Assembly: GCA_021778515.1 (NCBI GenBank)
Contig: JAJYCJ010000001.1
Span: 68,396 to 113,729 of the forward strand
Direction of reading: 5' to 3'
Length of the DNA stretch: 45,334 bases
DNA from: Acidobacteriota bacterium
GTDB taxonomy: Bacteria; Acidobacteriota; UBA4820; DSQY01
In this document: positions 1 to 9,000 of the stretch, in pieces
How positions within the stretch are numbered: the first letter of the stretch is position 1
How the letters are laid out: each line of letters starts with the position of its first letter
Notes under the pieces: generated by a model
Told to the model about the DNA's origin: nothing
Seen by the model: only the letters and a program-made list of their open reading frames with translations
The model's database searches: none
Position numbers and translations under genes: made by a program

Positions 1-3000
1 ACGCATAGAGGATGGACCCGGGGCAGTTGCTCAGCGCGGCCGATCCGGCGAAGGCCACGGCCGTGCCCGCCGTGCCCGTGGTCTGCGCTACGGCCGAACA
101 GGTGAGGATGCACTGCGGGGCCACGGTGATCACCAGGTGGCTGTCCGAGCAGACCTGCTGCTGGCTGTCGGTCACCGTGAAGATGGCGCGGTAGGTGCCG
201 CCGGTCAGTTGGGAATAGGTGTGCGAAGGGTTCTGCGCGGTGGAGGTGGAGCCATCGCCGAAGTCCCACGCGTAGGCGTAGGGTGGATAGCCGCCGCCCA
301 CGGTTGCCGTGAAATTCACGCTCAGGGGAGCCGTTCCCGCGGTAAGAGAGGCGGAAGTCGAGCAGATGAGCGGGCCCACCACGGAGACGGTGCCGGTTTG
401 CGTGCAGCTCTGGGGGCCGGCCGTCACCTTCAGGGTCCAGGTGTAGCTGCCGGGATTCACATAGACGTGCGTGGCCGTGGCCGTGGTGCCGTGGGTGCTG
501 CCGTCTCCGAAGTTCCAGTCGTAGGTCAGCGTGGCCCCGCAGCCGCTGGTTCCCGATGCAGTGGCCGTGAAGGTCACCTGCATGGGGGCCGTTCCGGTCG
601 CCGGATTCACGTCGGCCGAGCAGGTGATGGCACAGGCCGTGCCGGTGATCGTGATGGCGCCGCTCTGGGTGCAGTGGATTCCGCCCGAAGCCGTGGTGAG
701 GGTCCAAGTGAAGGTCCCCGGCGCGGTGTAAATGTGGGTGGGAGCTTGCACCGTGCCGTGGGTGGAACCGTCACCGAAGTCCCAATCGTAGGTCACCGGG
801 TTGGTGCACCCGGCGCTCGGTGTCGCCGTCCCGGTGAAGGCCACCGCCGTTCCGGTCGTTCCCGTGGCGGGCACCGTGGCGCTGCAGGTGAGGGAGCAGG
901 TGCCGATGGTGATCACCCCGGACTGGGTGCAATACTGCCCACCGGCGTCCGTCGCTTTGAATACCCAGGTGTAGGTTCCGGCCGCCGTGTAAATGTGGGA
1001 GGCGCTGAGGGTCGTCCCGTGGGGAGAGGCGTCCCCGAAATCCCAATCGTAGGTCACCGTCGTGCAGCCGGTGGGTGACACATTGCCCGTCAGGGTTACG
1101 GGGAATCCCGCCACGCCCGCCGCCGGCACCGAGGCCTGGCAGGCCAACTGGCAGGTGGCCGGAGGAACGCTCAACCTGCTCACGAAGGCGTCACCGGCTC
1201 CTCCATAGGCCCCCTGGTACGCGCTAGCCGTCGTCGGGAAGGGGCTGGACGCCGTCTGTCCTGCAACGTAGGCAACACCTGTGGAGTCCACGGCGATGGC
1301 ATTGGCCGAGTCGTCCGCGGCTCCGGAGAGCAGGGTGGAGTAGGCCATCAGGGCCCCCGCGGCATTCAGCTTGGTCACGAAGGCCTCCAGGCCCCCTGTG
1401 GGGTTGCCCGTGATGGGGTCGGCCAGCGGGAAATCGGCCGAAGAGGTAGTAGTCCCAGCCACATAAGCATTTCCGCTAGTGTCCACGGCGATGCCATACC
1501 CGATATCAACGCCACTCCCGCCCAGGAAGGTGGAATAGACCAGGGCGGATCCGCTGGGCGAGAACTTGGTCACGAAAGCATCTTCAGACCCGAAAAGAGC
1601 GGCCTGGAAGGGCGCCTTCGTGGGGAAATTGGGCGAGGTCGTGTACCCTGTGACGTAAGCGTCACCCGCCGAATTCACCACGACGTCGGATGCGACATCC
1701 AGGTTACTTCCTCCCAAGTAGGTACTGTAGGCGAGGCTAAGCACGCTGCCGCTGAAGGTCAGCTTGCTCAGAAAGCCGTTTGCCGTGCCCAGCAGAGCGC
1801 TTTGGAAGGCGTTCTGGGTCGGAAAGGCAACACTGGTCGCCGGCGAGGCGGTGGCACCCACCACATAAGCGGATCCAGAGGAGTCGACCGCGATGGCCGA
1901 TGCCTGATCCCCGCCATCGCCGCCCAAATAGGTGGAGTAAACAAGGCTCAAGGTGCTACTGGTGGTGTCGAAGTGAAATTTCGTGACGAACGCGTCGAAA
2001 GCGCCGCCCTGAAAGGCGCCCTGGATGGGGTAGACTACGGGAAAATTGAGGGAGCTCGTGAAGCCCGCCACATAAGCGTCCCCTGTTGAATCCACAGCGA
2101 TTCCGCGGGCCACGTCGTTCCCGGAGCCGCCCAGGTAGGTGAAGTAGACGAGGCCGTTACCCGCCGGGGTCAACTTTGCCAGGAAGGCGTCTACCCCGCC
2201 CGCATAGGCCTGGGTGGGATGCACCGTGGGCAGGCTGCCATTTGACATGGAGCCGACGACGTAGGCGGCTCCCGTAGTATCCACGGCGACGCCCCAGGCC
2301 ACGTCGTCACCCGTCCCTCCGAAGTAGGTCGAGTAGACCAGCGAGGGCCCCCCGCTAGCAGTCGTATCGAACTTACTCACGAAAGCATCGGTGGCGCCGG
2401 TTCCAAAGGTTGTCTGGTAGGCGCCAGCGGTCGTGGGGAACGGATTTGAAGCCGTTTCGCCCACAACATAGGCGTGGCCAGAATTGTCCACGGCGATTCC
2501 ATGGGCGATATCCGATGCGGTACCTCCCAGGTAACTCGAATAGTCCAGAACGGGGTCGATGACGAGCGGCCTCGTCGGGTCGTAGCTCTTCACGATGAAG
2601 CCGAGGGCGTCCTTGCCGATCACGCGAAAGGAGCCGCTCACGGTGCAGCGCTGGCCTTCCCTCTCCTGGTAGAGCAGCGGACGGTGCTGAATGAGTTGGC
2701 CGTCCGCCGTATGGATCACCAGATCGCCATCGGGCGAGATCTCTAAGGATTGGGCGCCGGCGATTTTCATGGCGAGGGCCGAGGGATCGGCCCCCGGCTT
2801 CACCACAAAGTCGAACTCCAGTTGGCGCTGGTTCCCGTAAAAGACCAGGTCCACGCCGGGGTAGAGTTCGGAGTAGCAGACCCGGCCGAAGGTCGGGATG
2901 TCCGTTCTCCACCGCACCGAATCGCCGCCGACAAAATAGTTCACGCGGCCGGGCAGGAGATCACGCCCTTCCGGAGTGACGGTCCGGGCTCCCACGAAGC

Positions 3001-3295
3001 TCACTTGAAGGAGAGCTCCCCTCTTGCCCTTGGGGCCGGCCAGGGCGAAGGAGGCCCCGCTACCGGTGAGGAGGAGTCCGTACCCGCTGCCGCGGGCGAG
3101 GAAGCGGACGTTCGGATCGGCCTGGCCGCGGTTCGCCTCAAAGCTCATGGGCAGCTTTCCATAGGCATCCACGACCCGCAGCTGCTGGTTCTGGTCCGGC
3201 CGGGCCGTCGGACCCTCTCCGGCCATGGCCGGAAATGCGGCCAGGATCATGACCGCCGCCAGCCCAACAATGCCCCACTTCGTGAAAGGTTTCAT
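1..3295 (-). CDS. Exported SBBP-repeat / PKD-domain surface protein (3' end outside window)
   Basis: The frame is open from the ATG at 3295 to the window edge, giving about 1,098 codons without a stop; the C-terminus is missing. Residues 1-25 form a signal peptide (KPFTKW, a hydrophobic stretch, then AFPAMAG). An N-terminal beta-rich region follows, with the 'YPGVDLVFYGNQRQLEFDF' signature common in bacterial SBBP proteins. Next come seven SBBP repeats (core Y-S-T-Y-L-G-G-x-x-x-D with A-V-D-S-x-G-x-A-Y-V-x-G), between about 2560 and 1190. At least four PKD repeats (YDWDFGDGS cores) and the start of a fifth follow. SBBP repeats are thought to form a propeller, and PKD domains are extracellular Ig-like modules. 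A role in surface display or adhesion is inference. Sorting signals would lie beyond the window. Confidence 0.88.
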   Translation of the reverse strand, partial: MKPFTKWGIVGLAAVMILAAFPAMAGEGPTARPDQNQQLRVVDAYGKLPMSFEANRGQADPNVRFLARGSGYGLLLTGSGASFALAGPKGKRGALLQVSFVGARTVTPEGRDLLPGRVNYFVGGDSVRWRTDIPTFGRVCYSELYPGVDLVFYGNQRQLEFDFVVKPGADPSALAMKIAGAQSLEISPDGDLVIHTADGQLIQHRPLLYQEREGQRCTVSGSFRVIGKDALGFIVKSYDPTRPLVIDPVLDYSSYLGGTASDIAHGIAVDNSGHAYVVGETASNPFPTTAGAYQTTFGTGATDAFVSKFDTTASGGPSLVYSTYFGGTGDDVAWGVAVDTTGAAYVVGSMSNGSLPTVHPTQAYAGGVDAFLAKLTPAGNGLVYFTYLGGSGNDVARGIAVDSTGDAYVAGFTSSLNFPVVYPIQGAFQGGAFDAFVTKFHFDTTSSTLSLVYSTYLGGDGGDQASAIAVDSSGSAYVVGATASPATSVAFPTQNAFQSALLGTANGFLSKLTFSGSVLSLAYSTYLGGSNLDVASDVVVNSAGDAYVTGYTTSPNFPTKAPFQAALFGSEDAFVTKFSPSGSALVYSTFLGGSGVDIGYGIAVDTSGNAYVAGTTTSSADFPLADPITGNPTGGLEAFVTKLNAAGALMAYSTLLSGAADDSANAIAVDSTGVAYVAGQTASSPFPTTASAYQGAYGGAGDAFVSRLSVPPATCQLACQASVPAAGVAGFPVTLTGNVSPTGCTTVTYDWDFGDASPHGTTLSASHIYTAAGTYTWVFKATDAGGQYCTQSGVITIGTCSLTCSATVPATGTTGTAVAFTGTATPSAGCTNPVTYDWDFGDGSTHGTVQAPTHIYTAPGTFTWTLTTASGGIHCTQSGAITITGTACAITCSADVNPATGTAPMQVTFTATASGTSGCGATLTYDWNFGDGSTHGTTATATHVYVNPGSYTWTLKVTAGPQSCTQTGTVSVVGPLICSTSASLTAGTAPLSVNFTATVGGGYPPYAYAWDFGDGSTSTAQNPSHTYSQLTGGTYRAIFTVTDSQQQVCSDSHLVITVAPQCILTCSAVAQTTGTAGTAVAFAGSAALSNCPGSILYA

Positions 3296-3408
3296 GGACT
3301 CCCTCCACCTATGCCGCACACAGACCCGCCGCGATCACCCGCTTCCCGTTGGTGTACACCCGGTTTCTCCTTCACGCCCAAGCCTGGAAGTCCGGTTGCA
3401 CACTGACC

Positions 3409-3414
3409 ATTATA
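3409..3414 (-). promoter_or_regulatory. Putative -10 box of the SBBP/PKD gene
   Basis: The minus strand reads TATAAT here, about 113 nt upstream of the ATG at 3295. A TTGACG lies further upstream, but its spacing (24 nt) is too long for a standard -35, so only the -10 box is supported. The call implies a 5' leader of roughly 105 nt. Confidence 0.35.
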
Positions 3415-3522
3415 GAGCATTCCAGAAAAAAATTCATCCGTCAAGGAAGTAGGCCGATGCAACCTCCCTCGGAACACTGGATTTTTCAACGAGAGATTCC
3501 ATTGCCCGCCCGGCGCAACAGC

Positions 3523-4176
3523 TCAAACTCCCTGCTGGACGGCCTTCCTGCCGTCCACCTCGGCCCGAAAGGAGACTACGACGAAGGCGATGCCGGGCGT
3601 GCCGACGGTCCAGCGCCATCCCTTCACGCAGTCGAAGGCCGCGGCCCCCAGTCCGCAGTGCTCGGGATCCTCGCTGATCACGCTCATGCGCCTTGCGGTA
3701 CCGTCGCTGAGGACTTCCACCTCCACTACGGCCGCCCCGTCGCGGTCGGGCGCCAGCTTCTCCGGACGAACCGGGTCGCTCTGCAGCAGGAGTATAGGAG
3801 GAGGAGGCTGTGGAACGGCTCGCTCCGGATCGAAGTGCAGGGTCAGGGACCGGCGCTCCGACACCGCTGCTCCGTTCATCCTGGGCGCCGTCCATATCCA
3901 GTGGACCACAGCCTCCCTCGCAGCCTCGCCGAAGCCCTGGCCGGGCGGCTTTTCTCCCACCACCTCCACCTCGGTGGAGCGCCCGGCGGTGTCCACCATC
4001 ACGCTCAGACGCACGCTCCCTCCCTGGCGGGCGGCCAGGGCGGCGGCGGGATAGACGGGCGAGGCCTCGAAGAGAAGCCTGGGCTGCTGGTAGCTGGCCC
4101 TGCCCGGCCCCACGGCGCAGGCACCCAAGGCCGCGAGGCCCAGTCCCGCCAAGGCCGTCAAGAGGCGATCGAACAT
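3523..4176 (-). CDS. Lipoprotein with two TonB-C-like domains
   Basis: The product has 217 residues from the ATG at 4176, preceded by a GGGGAG ribosome site. An ATG 16 codons upstream is possible, but this start puts a lipoprotein signal at the N-terminus: MFDRLL, a hydrophobic core, then L-G-A-C with lipidated Cys20. The mature part holds a TonB C-terminal-like unit (residues ~35-95, YPAAALAARQGGSVRLSV onward, ending W-I-W-T-A-P). A second, weaker copy follows (~125-205, VEVEVLSDGTARRMSVIS, W-R-W-T-V). TonB C-domains normally contact outer-membrane receptors from an inner-membrane-anchored protein with a Pro-rich linker. Here the transmembrane anchor is replaced by a lipid and there is no long Pro linker, so energy transduction is doubtful. 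A periplasmic scaffold role is inference. Confidence 0.7.
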   Translation of the reverse strand: MFDRLLTALAGLGLAALGACAVGPGRASYQQPRLLFEASPVYPAAALAARQGGSVRLSVMVDTAGRSTEVEVVGEKPPGQGFGEAAREAVVHWIWTAPRMNGAAVSERRSLTLHFDPERAVPQPPPPILLLQSDPVRPEKLAPDRDGAAVVEVEVLSDGTARRMSVISEDPEHCGLGAAAFDCVKGWRWTVGTPGIAFVVVSFRAEVDGRKAVQQGV

Positions 4177-4343
4177 GGCTGTTTTCTCCCCGCAAACGGC
4201 ACAAATTCCCTTGCTAACCCTCAATCAATATGGCACCGGCGAATCGGAGGGGCAAGGCGACGGGGAGCCCTGCCCCGCAGCGGCCCGCGGGAAGCCACGG
4301 ACGGGGCGAACGGGGAACCCAACGGCACCCTCTGAGGCGATGA

Positions 4344-5213
4344 CTAATGAGTTCCGGCGGGCACCTTCCGGACCACCAGCAGATCCTGTCCGCTCAAGCC
4401 GCCAGGACGTCTGCACCACTTCCCGTAATGAATCGGACCGACGAGTTCCATCCCGGCCGCGGCCAGGTACCCAAGCACGCTGTCCTCTGCATGGGCCACC
4501 GCCGCCTCGGGGAGCTGCGGGTCCTGGACCCGGCACCCATCCAGGGCGTGGGCGAAGCGCAGGGTGGCCCTGCCTTCGGCGATCAGGGCTTCGGACTCTG
4601 GGTTGAGCAGGAAGAAGGTCATGAGGCAGCGCCCCTCCGGATTGAGCGTCCGCGCTATCTCGCCCATGTAGTGCTCCGTTTCCCGGGAAAGCAGGTGGGT
4701 GAAGACGGAGGTAAGGAAGCAGAAGTCGAAGGAGGAGTCGCCGTAGGGGAATCGGTAGGTGACGCCGCTCTGCGTGCCGGCCGAATTGTACTCCTTGTTG
4801 TAGATGTCGGCGTGGAGGAACCGGAAGTGAGGGAACCTGGGGGTGAGGTGGCTGGCGCACCACTGGACGCTGACGGCATCCACGTCGAAGCCGTCGTAGC
4901 GGCCATCTCCGCGAAGGTAGCCCGTCAGGGGCAGGGCCATGCGCCCCAGGCCGCATCCCACCTCGAGCACTCGCTCGTCGGGTCTCAAGGAGCACAGCTC
5001 AACAAAATGCGCCAGGAACTCCCCGCCGATCCGTTCGAAATCGCCGATCCCGATGCTGTGCTCGATCACGAGGCTGGTGGGAGGAAGGAGCGGGTTCCGG
5101 CGCCCCACCAGCCGTTCCAGCCCGTCCTGCAAGCCGTAGTAGCCCCGCCGGAGGGCCGGACGCCACCTCTTCGGCAAACAGCGCTTGAGGCCTCTCTGGA
5201 TGGACTCTCTCAA
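4344..5213 (-). CDS. Class I SAM-dependent methyltransferase
   Basis: The product has 289 residues from a TTG at 5213, chosen because GGAGG (5223-5227) lies 9 nt upstream. A GTG at 5306 would add 31 Arg-rich residues without a good ribosome site. Motif I is clear (VLEVGCGLGRMALPL), followed by an acidic motif II (YDGFDVDAVSV), and 'SSFDFCFLTSVFTHL' and 'GRCLMTFFLL' match later strands of the Rossmann-like fold. The N-terminal ~70 basic residues (RRGYYGLQDGLERLVGRRNP) precede the catalytic core. This is the Methyltransf_11/25 type that acts on small molecules, lipids or sugars. The substrate cannot be read from sequence. No glycosyltransferase or biosynthetic cluster lies nearby. Confidence 0.8.
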   Translation of the reverse strand: MRESIQRGLKRCLPKRWRPALRRGYYGLQDGLERLVGRRNPLLPPTSLVIEHSIGIGDFERIGGEFLAHFVELCSLRPDERVLEVGCGLGRMALPLTGYLRGDGRYDGFDVDAVSVQWCASHLTPRFPHFRFLHADIYNKEYNSAGTQSGVTYRFPYGDSSFDFCFLTSVFTHLLSRETEHYMGEIARTLNPEGRCLMTFFLLNPESEALIAEGRATLRFAHALDGCRVQDPQLPEAAVAHAEDSVLGYLAAAGMELVGPIHYGKWCRRPGGLSGQDLLVVRKVPAGTH

Positions 5214-5369
5214 GATGTCACGCCTCCGGACGCTCGCCCGCCGTTGACCATGGATCCGGCGCTGGCTCGGGTCGCTCCTGGTCAGGGTAGCACGCCGCGC
5301 CCCCACGGACAGGCGCGGGTGTCTCCGGCGCGGCTCCCCGACCTTCCGGGATGGCGGGCGTGCAGCCGG

Positions 5370-5672
5370 TCACCCCTGGACCTCCTCGAGCACGCGGAGG
5401 AAGTTCTCGTAGGGCAGCGCCTGCCAGGATTCGGCGCACAGAGCCCCCTCCGCCCTTGAAATCAGGGAGACCCGGTGCGCCGTCTCCACGTCGGGGGCCT
5501 CGTAGATGTCCATGAAATCGTAGGGTCCCAGAATGGCGTAATGGGCGTGCCACTTGACCTCCGGGCAGGTGGCCTTGACCTTCTTGAGCCACTCTTTTCC
5601 CATGGCTCGTCGCCCCTTCGGGTCGTTCAGGTTCTCTGACGCAATCCTCGTCATCAAGATAAAAATCGGCAT
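5370..5672 (-). CDS. GYD domain protein
   Basis: A 100-residue protein with a good ribosome site (GGGGAGG) before its ATG. It matches the GYD family (dimeric alpha-beta-barrel superfamily), with the diagnostic HYAILGPYDFMDIYEAPD around residues 44-61 and an N-terminal strand MPIFILMTRIASENL. GYD proteins are small and soluble, widespread in bacteria and archaea, and have no firmly established biochemical role. It lies in the same direction as the methyltransferase, 156 nt upstream of that gene's start, so co-transcription is possible. No catalytic residues are evident. Confidence 0.8.
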   Translation of the reverse strand: MPIFILMTRIASENLNDPKGRRAMGKEWLKKVKATCPEVKWHAHYAILGPYDFMDIYEAPDVETAHRVSLISRAEGALCAESWQALPYENFLRVLEEVQG

Positions 5673-5812
5673 GGATCACCTCCCCACCAGGATATGTTTC
5701 TAATTTCGGTCCTCCCCGCGGGCGGCGCAAGGCTTTGCGTCCGTCGCTCCCCCTATCGCGGCTTCTCCCCCCAGGTCATCCCCTGCTATCTTGTGGACCT
5801 GGAGGAGGCTCG

Positions 5813-7528
5813 ATGAGCGCCATTCGCGTACTGCCCGACGACCTGGTGAACAAGATCGCCGCCGGCGAGGTCGTCGAGCGGCCCTCGTCGGTAGTGAAGG
5901 AGCTGGTGGAGAACGCGCTCGACGCGGGCGCCGGAAGGATCACCGTGGCGGTGCGCGAAGGCGGCCGCTCGGGCATCGTCGTGGAGGACGACGGGGCAGG
6001 GATTTCGGCCGAGGATCTGCCCCTGGCCATCCAGCGGCACGCCACGAGCAAGCTTTCCACCGTCGGAGACCTGGCCGCCATCGCCACGCTGGGATTTCGC
6101 GGCGAGGCCCTCCCCTCCATCGCCTCCGTGAGCCGGTTCAGCCTGACGAGCCGCCCGAGAGGGGCGGCGGAGGGGCGGCGCGTGCGCGTGGAGGGAGGCC
6201 GGGTCCGACCGGCTGAGCCCGCCGGGCTGTTCGAAGGCACGCGCGTGGAGGTGGAGGATCTCTTCTTCAACCTTCCCGCCCGGCGCAAGTTCCTGCGCAC
6301 GCCCGGCACCGAGCTGACCCACGTGATCGCCCTGCTGGAGCACTACGCCCTGGCCCGCCCCGACTGCGCCTTCGTGCTGGAGAGCGACGGCCGGAACCTG
6401 CTCAACCTCGCCCCCTCGCCCAACCGGACCGAGCGGTTCTTCGAGCTTTTTCCCGAACTGCCCAGGGAGGACTTCACGGAGCTGGAGGGGGAGGGCCCCG
6501 TCGTCGGGGTCTCCGGCCTCGCGGGAAAACCGGCCCGAAACCTGGGCACCGCCCGGTATCAGTTCACCCTCGTAAACGGCCGGTTCATCCGCGACCGGCT
6601 GCTCCAGCACGCCATGACGCAGGCTTACGAGAACACCCACCCGAAGGGGCGCTACCCCGTGGTGCTTCTCTGCCTCGCCGTCCCCTTCTCCAGGGTCGAT
6701 GTGAACGTGCACCCCGCCAAGCGGGAGGTGCGCTTCGTGGAGGGGCAGGCGGTGCACAACATCGTCGCCGCGGCGATCCGCAGGGCCATTGCCCCCGGGT
6801 CTTCTTCCGCCCCCCGCGCCGGCCTCGTCTCCGAGCCCTCCAGCCGCTACGGGGGCCCGATCCTTTCCGGCCCCTCCGCCCTCGGCACCCGGGTCGCCGG
6901 CGGACTCTTTGCCCCGCGGCTGGAAACGCCGACTTCCGCTCCCTCCGGGCCCACGGCGGCGTCCCCCCTGCGCGCTCTCTGCCAATGGCGCCAATCTTTC
7001 ATCGTATGCGATTCGCCCGAGGGGCTGGCCATCGTGGACCAGCACGTCGCCCACGAACGGGTCCGCTTCGAGCAATTCAGGAGGTTCCTGGACTCGCCCG
7101 GTCCCCGTCAGGCCTTCCTGGGCCCCCACCGCTTCACCCTGCCCCGGCAGGTGGCCCACCGCGCCGAGGAGCTGGCGGCTCTCCTGTGTACCCAGGGCTT
7201 CGAGGCCGAGCCGGGCGGCGAGGAGTCGGTTCTGGTGCGCTCGGCGCCCGCCTTCCTCACCCAGTCGGAAACAGATCGCCTCCTTTCGGAGTTCTTCGAA
7301 TCGGCGGCGGAGGTTCTGAGAACCCCCCGCGACCGATGGAGGGAGGTCCTGATCATGCGCTCGTGCAGGGGCTCGGTCATGTTGAACGATCCGCTGACCC
7401 CGGAGAAGGCGCAGTACCTGCTCGACACGCTCTACGCGCTCGGCGCCCCCTTGACCTGCCCCCACGGTCGGCCTATCGTCTTTACGCTCCAGGAGGCCGA
7501 ACTCCTGGCCAAGTTCGACAGGAAATAG
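5813..7528 (+). CDS. mutL: DNA mismatch repair protein MutL
   Basis: The product has 571 residues. The ATG at 5813 follows GGAGGAGG; the open frame extends 26 codons further upstream but without family similarity. The GHKL ATPase motifs are complete: ELVENALDAGA, DDGAGIS, TLGFRGEALPSIASVS, then NVHPAKREVRF. A variable linker follows (residues ~330-390, Ser/Pro/Ala-rich). The C-terminal dimerisation domain has the endonuclease-type motif DQHVAHERVRFE (family DQHA-x2-E-x4-E), an SCRGSV motif and CPHGRP near the end. These suggest a MutL that nicks the daughter strand, as in bacteria without MutH. It is the first gene of a run with a lipoprotein gene, mazG and probably miaB. Confidence 0.97.
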   Translation: MSAIRVLPDDLVNKIAAGEVVERPSSVVKELVENALDAGAGRITVAVREGGRSGIVVEDDGAGISAEDLPLAIQRHATSKLSTVGDLAAIATLGFRGEALPSIASVSRFSLTSRPRGAAEGRRVRVEGGRVRPAEPAGLFEGTRVEVEDLFFNLPARRKFLRTPGTELTHVIALLEHYALARPDCAFVLESDGRNLLNLAPSPNRTERFFELFPELPREDFTELEGEGPVVGVSGLAGKPARNLGTARYQFTLVNGRFIRDRLLQHAMTQAYENTHPKGRYPVVLLCLAVPFSRVDVNVHPAKREVRFVEGQAVHNIVAAAIRRAIAPGSSSAPRAGLVSEPSSRYGGPILSGPSALGTRVAGGLFAPRLETPTSAPSGPTAASPLRALCQWRQSFIVCDSPEGLAIVDQHVAHERVRFEQFRRFLDSPGPRQAFLGPHRFTLPRQVAHRAEELAALLCTQGFEAEPGGEESVLVRSAPAFLTQSETDRLLSEFFESAAEVLRTPRDRWREVLIMRSCRGSVMLNDPLTPEKAQYLLDTLYALGAPLTCPHGRPIVFTLQEAELLAKFDRK

Positions 7529-7546
7529 AAACGGAGATCCCACCCG

Positions 7547-8149
7547 ATGAGACAATCCTTTGCCCTGGCGGCGGCGGTGTTCCTAGTGGCGGCGCTGGCC
7601 GCCTGCTCGCAGAACGAATATTCGATGAAAGGCCCCGCGCCCAAGGCGCCGGAGCACTACCGGGATGCCCACCTCGTGATCAAGGGGAAAGGGGCCGGCA
7701 TGAACGCCATGCCCATGCCCGAGGACCAGACCGATGAGGGCTCGGGCCAGGCCGCCGGGCAGGCGGAGACCGCCGAGGGCGGCGCGGGGGCCTCAGCCGG
7801 ACAGGCGACGCAGGGTCAAGCCCTCTATACCGGCACCATCGAATTGCCGGCCGCGCTCAAGGCGGACTTCACTCCCGGCGAGACTCTTTTCATCATCGGC
7901 CGGGCCGCCGACCAGCCCGTCCCGGTCGCCGCCAAGAAGCTGACGGTCGCCTCGTTCCCCGTGGAGTTCACCCTCGGTCCGGGGGACTCCATGACGGGCC
8001 GGTCCCTGCCCTCCTCCATGGAAATTCTGGTGCGTCTCGACAAGGACGGCGATCTCAACACGCAGGATCCCAAGGACATGACCGCTGGCCCCGAGATGGC
8101 CTCCTCGGGCAGCAAGATCACCCTCTCCCTCCACGAGGCGGGCAAGTGA
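7547..8149 (+). CDS. Lipoprotein with CycH/CcmI-type Ig-like domain
   Basis: A 200-residue protein starting 18 nt after mutL. Residues 1-20 are a lipoprotein signal (lipobox L-A-A-C, Cys20). A low-complexity Gly/Ala/Gln linker spans ~60-92. The C-terminal ~100 residues resemble the Ig-like domain at the end of the cytochrome c biogenesis protein CycH/CcmI: an A-L-K-x-x-F-x-P-G-E-T-L-F-I-I pattern, 'PVPVAAKKLTVASFPVEFTL', a D-x-M segment and 'LVRLDKDGD'. In CcmI this domain sits beside TPR repeats in the periplasm; here it stands alone on a lipid anchor. The domain match is from memory and moderately sure. A cytochrome role is not supported by the neighbours, which are mutL and mazG. Confidence 0.7.
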   Translation: MRQSFALAAAVFLVAALAACSQNEYSMKGPAPKAPEHYRDAHLVIKGKGAGMNAMPMPEDQTDEGSGQAAGQAETAEGGAGASAGQATQGQALYTGTIELPAALKADFTPGETLFIIGRAADQPVPVAAKKLTVASFPVEFTLGPGDSMTGRSLPSSMEILVRLDKDGDLNTQDPKDMTAGPEMASSGSKITLSLHEAGK

Positions 8150-9000
8150 GCGGGTCGGGCGAGTTCGAACGCCTCGTGGAGATCATGGCCAGGCTGAGGG
8201 CCCCGGGCGGCTGCCCCTGGGACCGGGCCCAGAGCCGGGAAGACCTGAAAACCTACCTCGTGGAGGAAACCTACGAGGTCCTGGACGCCATCGACCAGGG
8301 CGACGCGGCCATGCTCCGAGAGGAGCTGGGCGACGTGCTCCTGCAGGTGGTCTTCCACGCCCAGATCTCCAGCGAGGAGGGGGCCTTCACCATCGAAGAG
8401 GTCTGCCGGGGCATCAACGAGAAGCTGGTCAGGCGCCATCCGCACGTGTTCGGCGAGGTGAAGGCCGACACGCCCGAGCAGGTGTTGCAGAACTGGGAGG
8501 CCATTAAGAAGGAGGAGAAGGCGGAGAAGAACGGCGAGGCGGCGCCCGTCAGCGTGCTCTCCGGCGTTCCCAGGGTCCTCCCCGCCCTCTTGAAGGCCTA
8601 CCGGCTTCAACAGAAGGCCTCCCGCGTGGGATTCGATTGGCAAGAGCGCCGACAGGTAGAGGAGAAAGTGCGGGAGGAATGGGCCGAGCTGAACGAGGCC
8701 GTAGCCGAGGGCGACAAGGCCCACGTGCGGGAGGAGCTTGGGGATTTCCTCTTCGCCCTGGTGAACCTCGCCCGCTTCCTGGAGGTGGACCCGGAGGACG
8801 GCCTCCAGCAGGCCAACGCCAAGTTCGCCCGGCGGTTTCAGGCCATCGAGCGGGAGGCCCAGGTGCGCGGCAGGGACATCCACGGCATGACCCTCGACGA
8901 GATGGACGAGCTGTGGGAACTGGTCAAACAGCGGGAGCGGGCGGATTCTCCGAAGCTGCCCTTCGGAAATGATGGAACCAGGGAGACAGCGAAACAGTGA
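8146..9000 (+). CDS. mazG: Nucleoside triphosphate pyrophosphohydrolase MazG
   Basis: The product has 284 residues. A GTG start overlaps the TGA of the lipoprotein gene (GTGA), implying translational coupling. It is the two-domain MazG of the E. coli type. The first domain has GGCPWDRAQ, EETYEVLDAI and EELGDVLLQVVFHAQI (metal-binding EExxE and ExxD). The second repeats the pattern in EEWAELNEAV and EELGDFLFALVNLARF. MazG hydrolyses non-canonical and excess NTPs to NMP plus pyrophosphate, a house-cleaning activity that fits its place beside mutL. The last residues (GTRETAKQ) are encoded by one arm of an inverted repeat, so the C-terminus may have been extended by repeat insertion. Confidence 0.95.
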   Translation: MSGSGEFERLVEIMARLRAPGGCPWDRAQSREDLKTYLVEETYEVLDAIDQGDAAMLREELGDVLLQVVFHAQISSEEGAFTIEEVCRGINEKLVRRHPHVFGEVKADTPEQVLQNWEAIKKEEKAEKNGEAAPVSVLSGVPRVLPALLKAYRLQQKASRVGFDWQERRQVEEKVREEWAELNEAVAEGDKAHVREELGDFLFALVNLARFLEVDPEDGLQQANAKFARRFQAIEREAQVRGRDIHGMTLDEMDELWELVKQRERADSPKLPFGNDGTRETAKQ

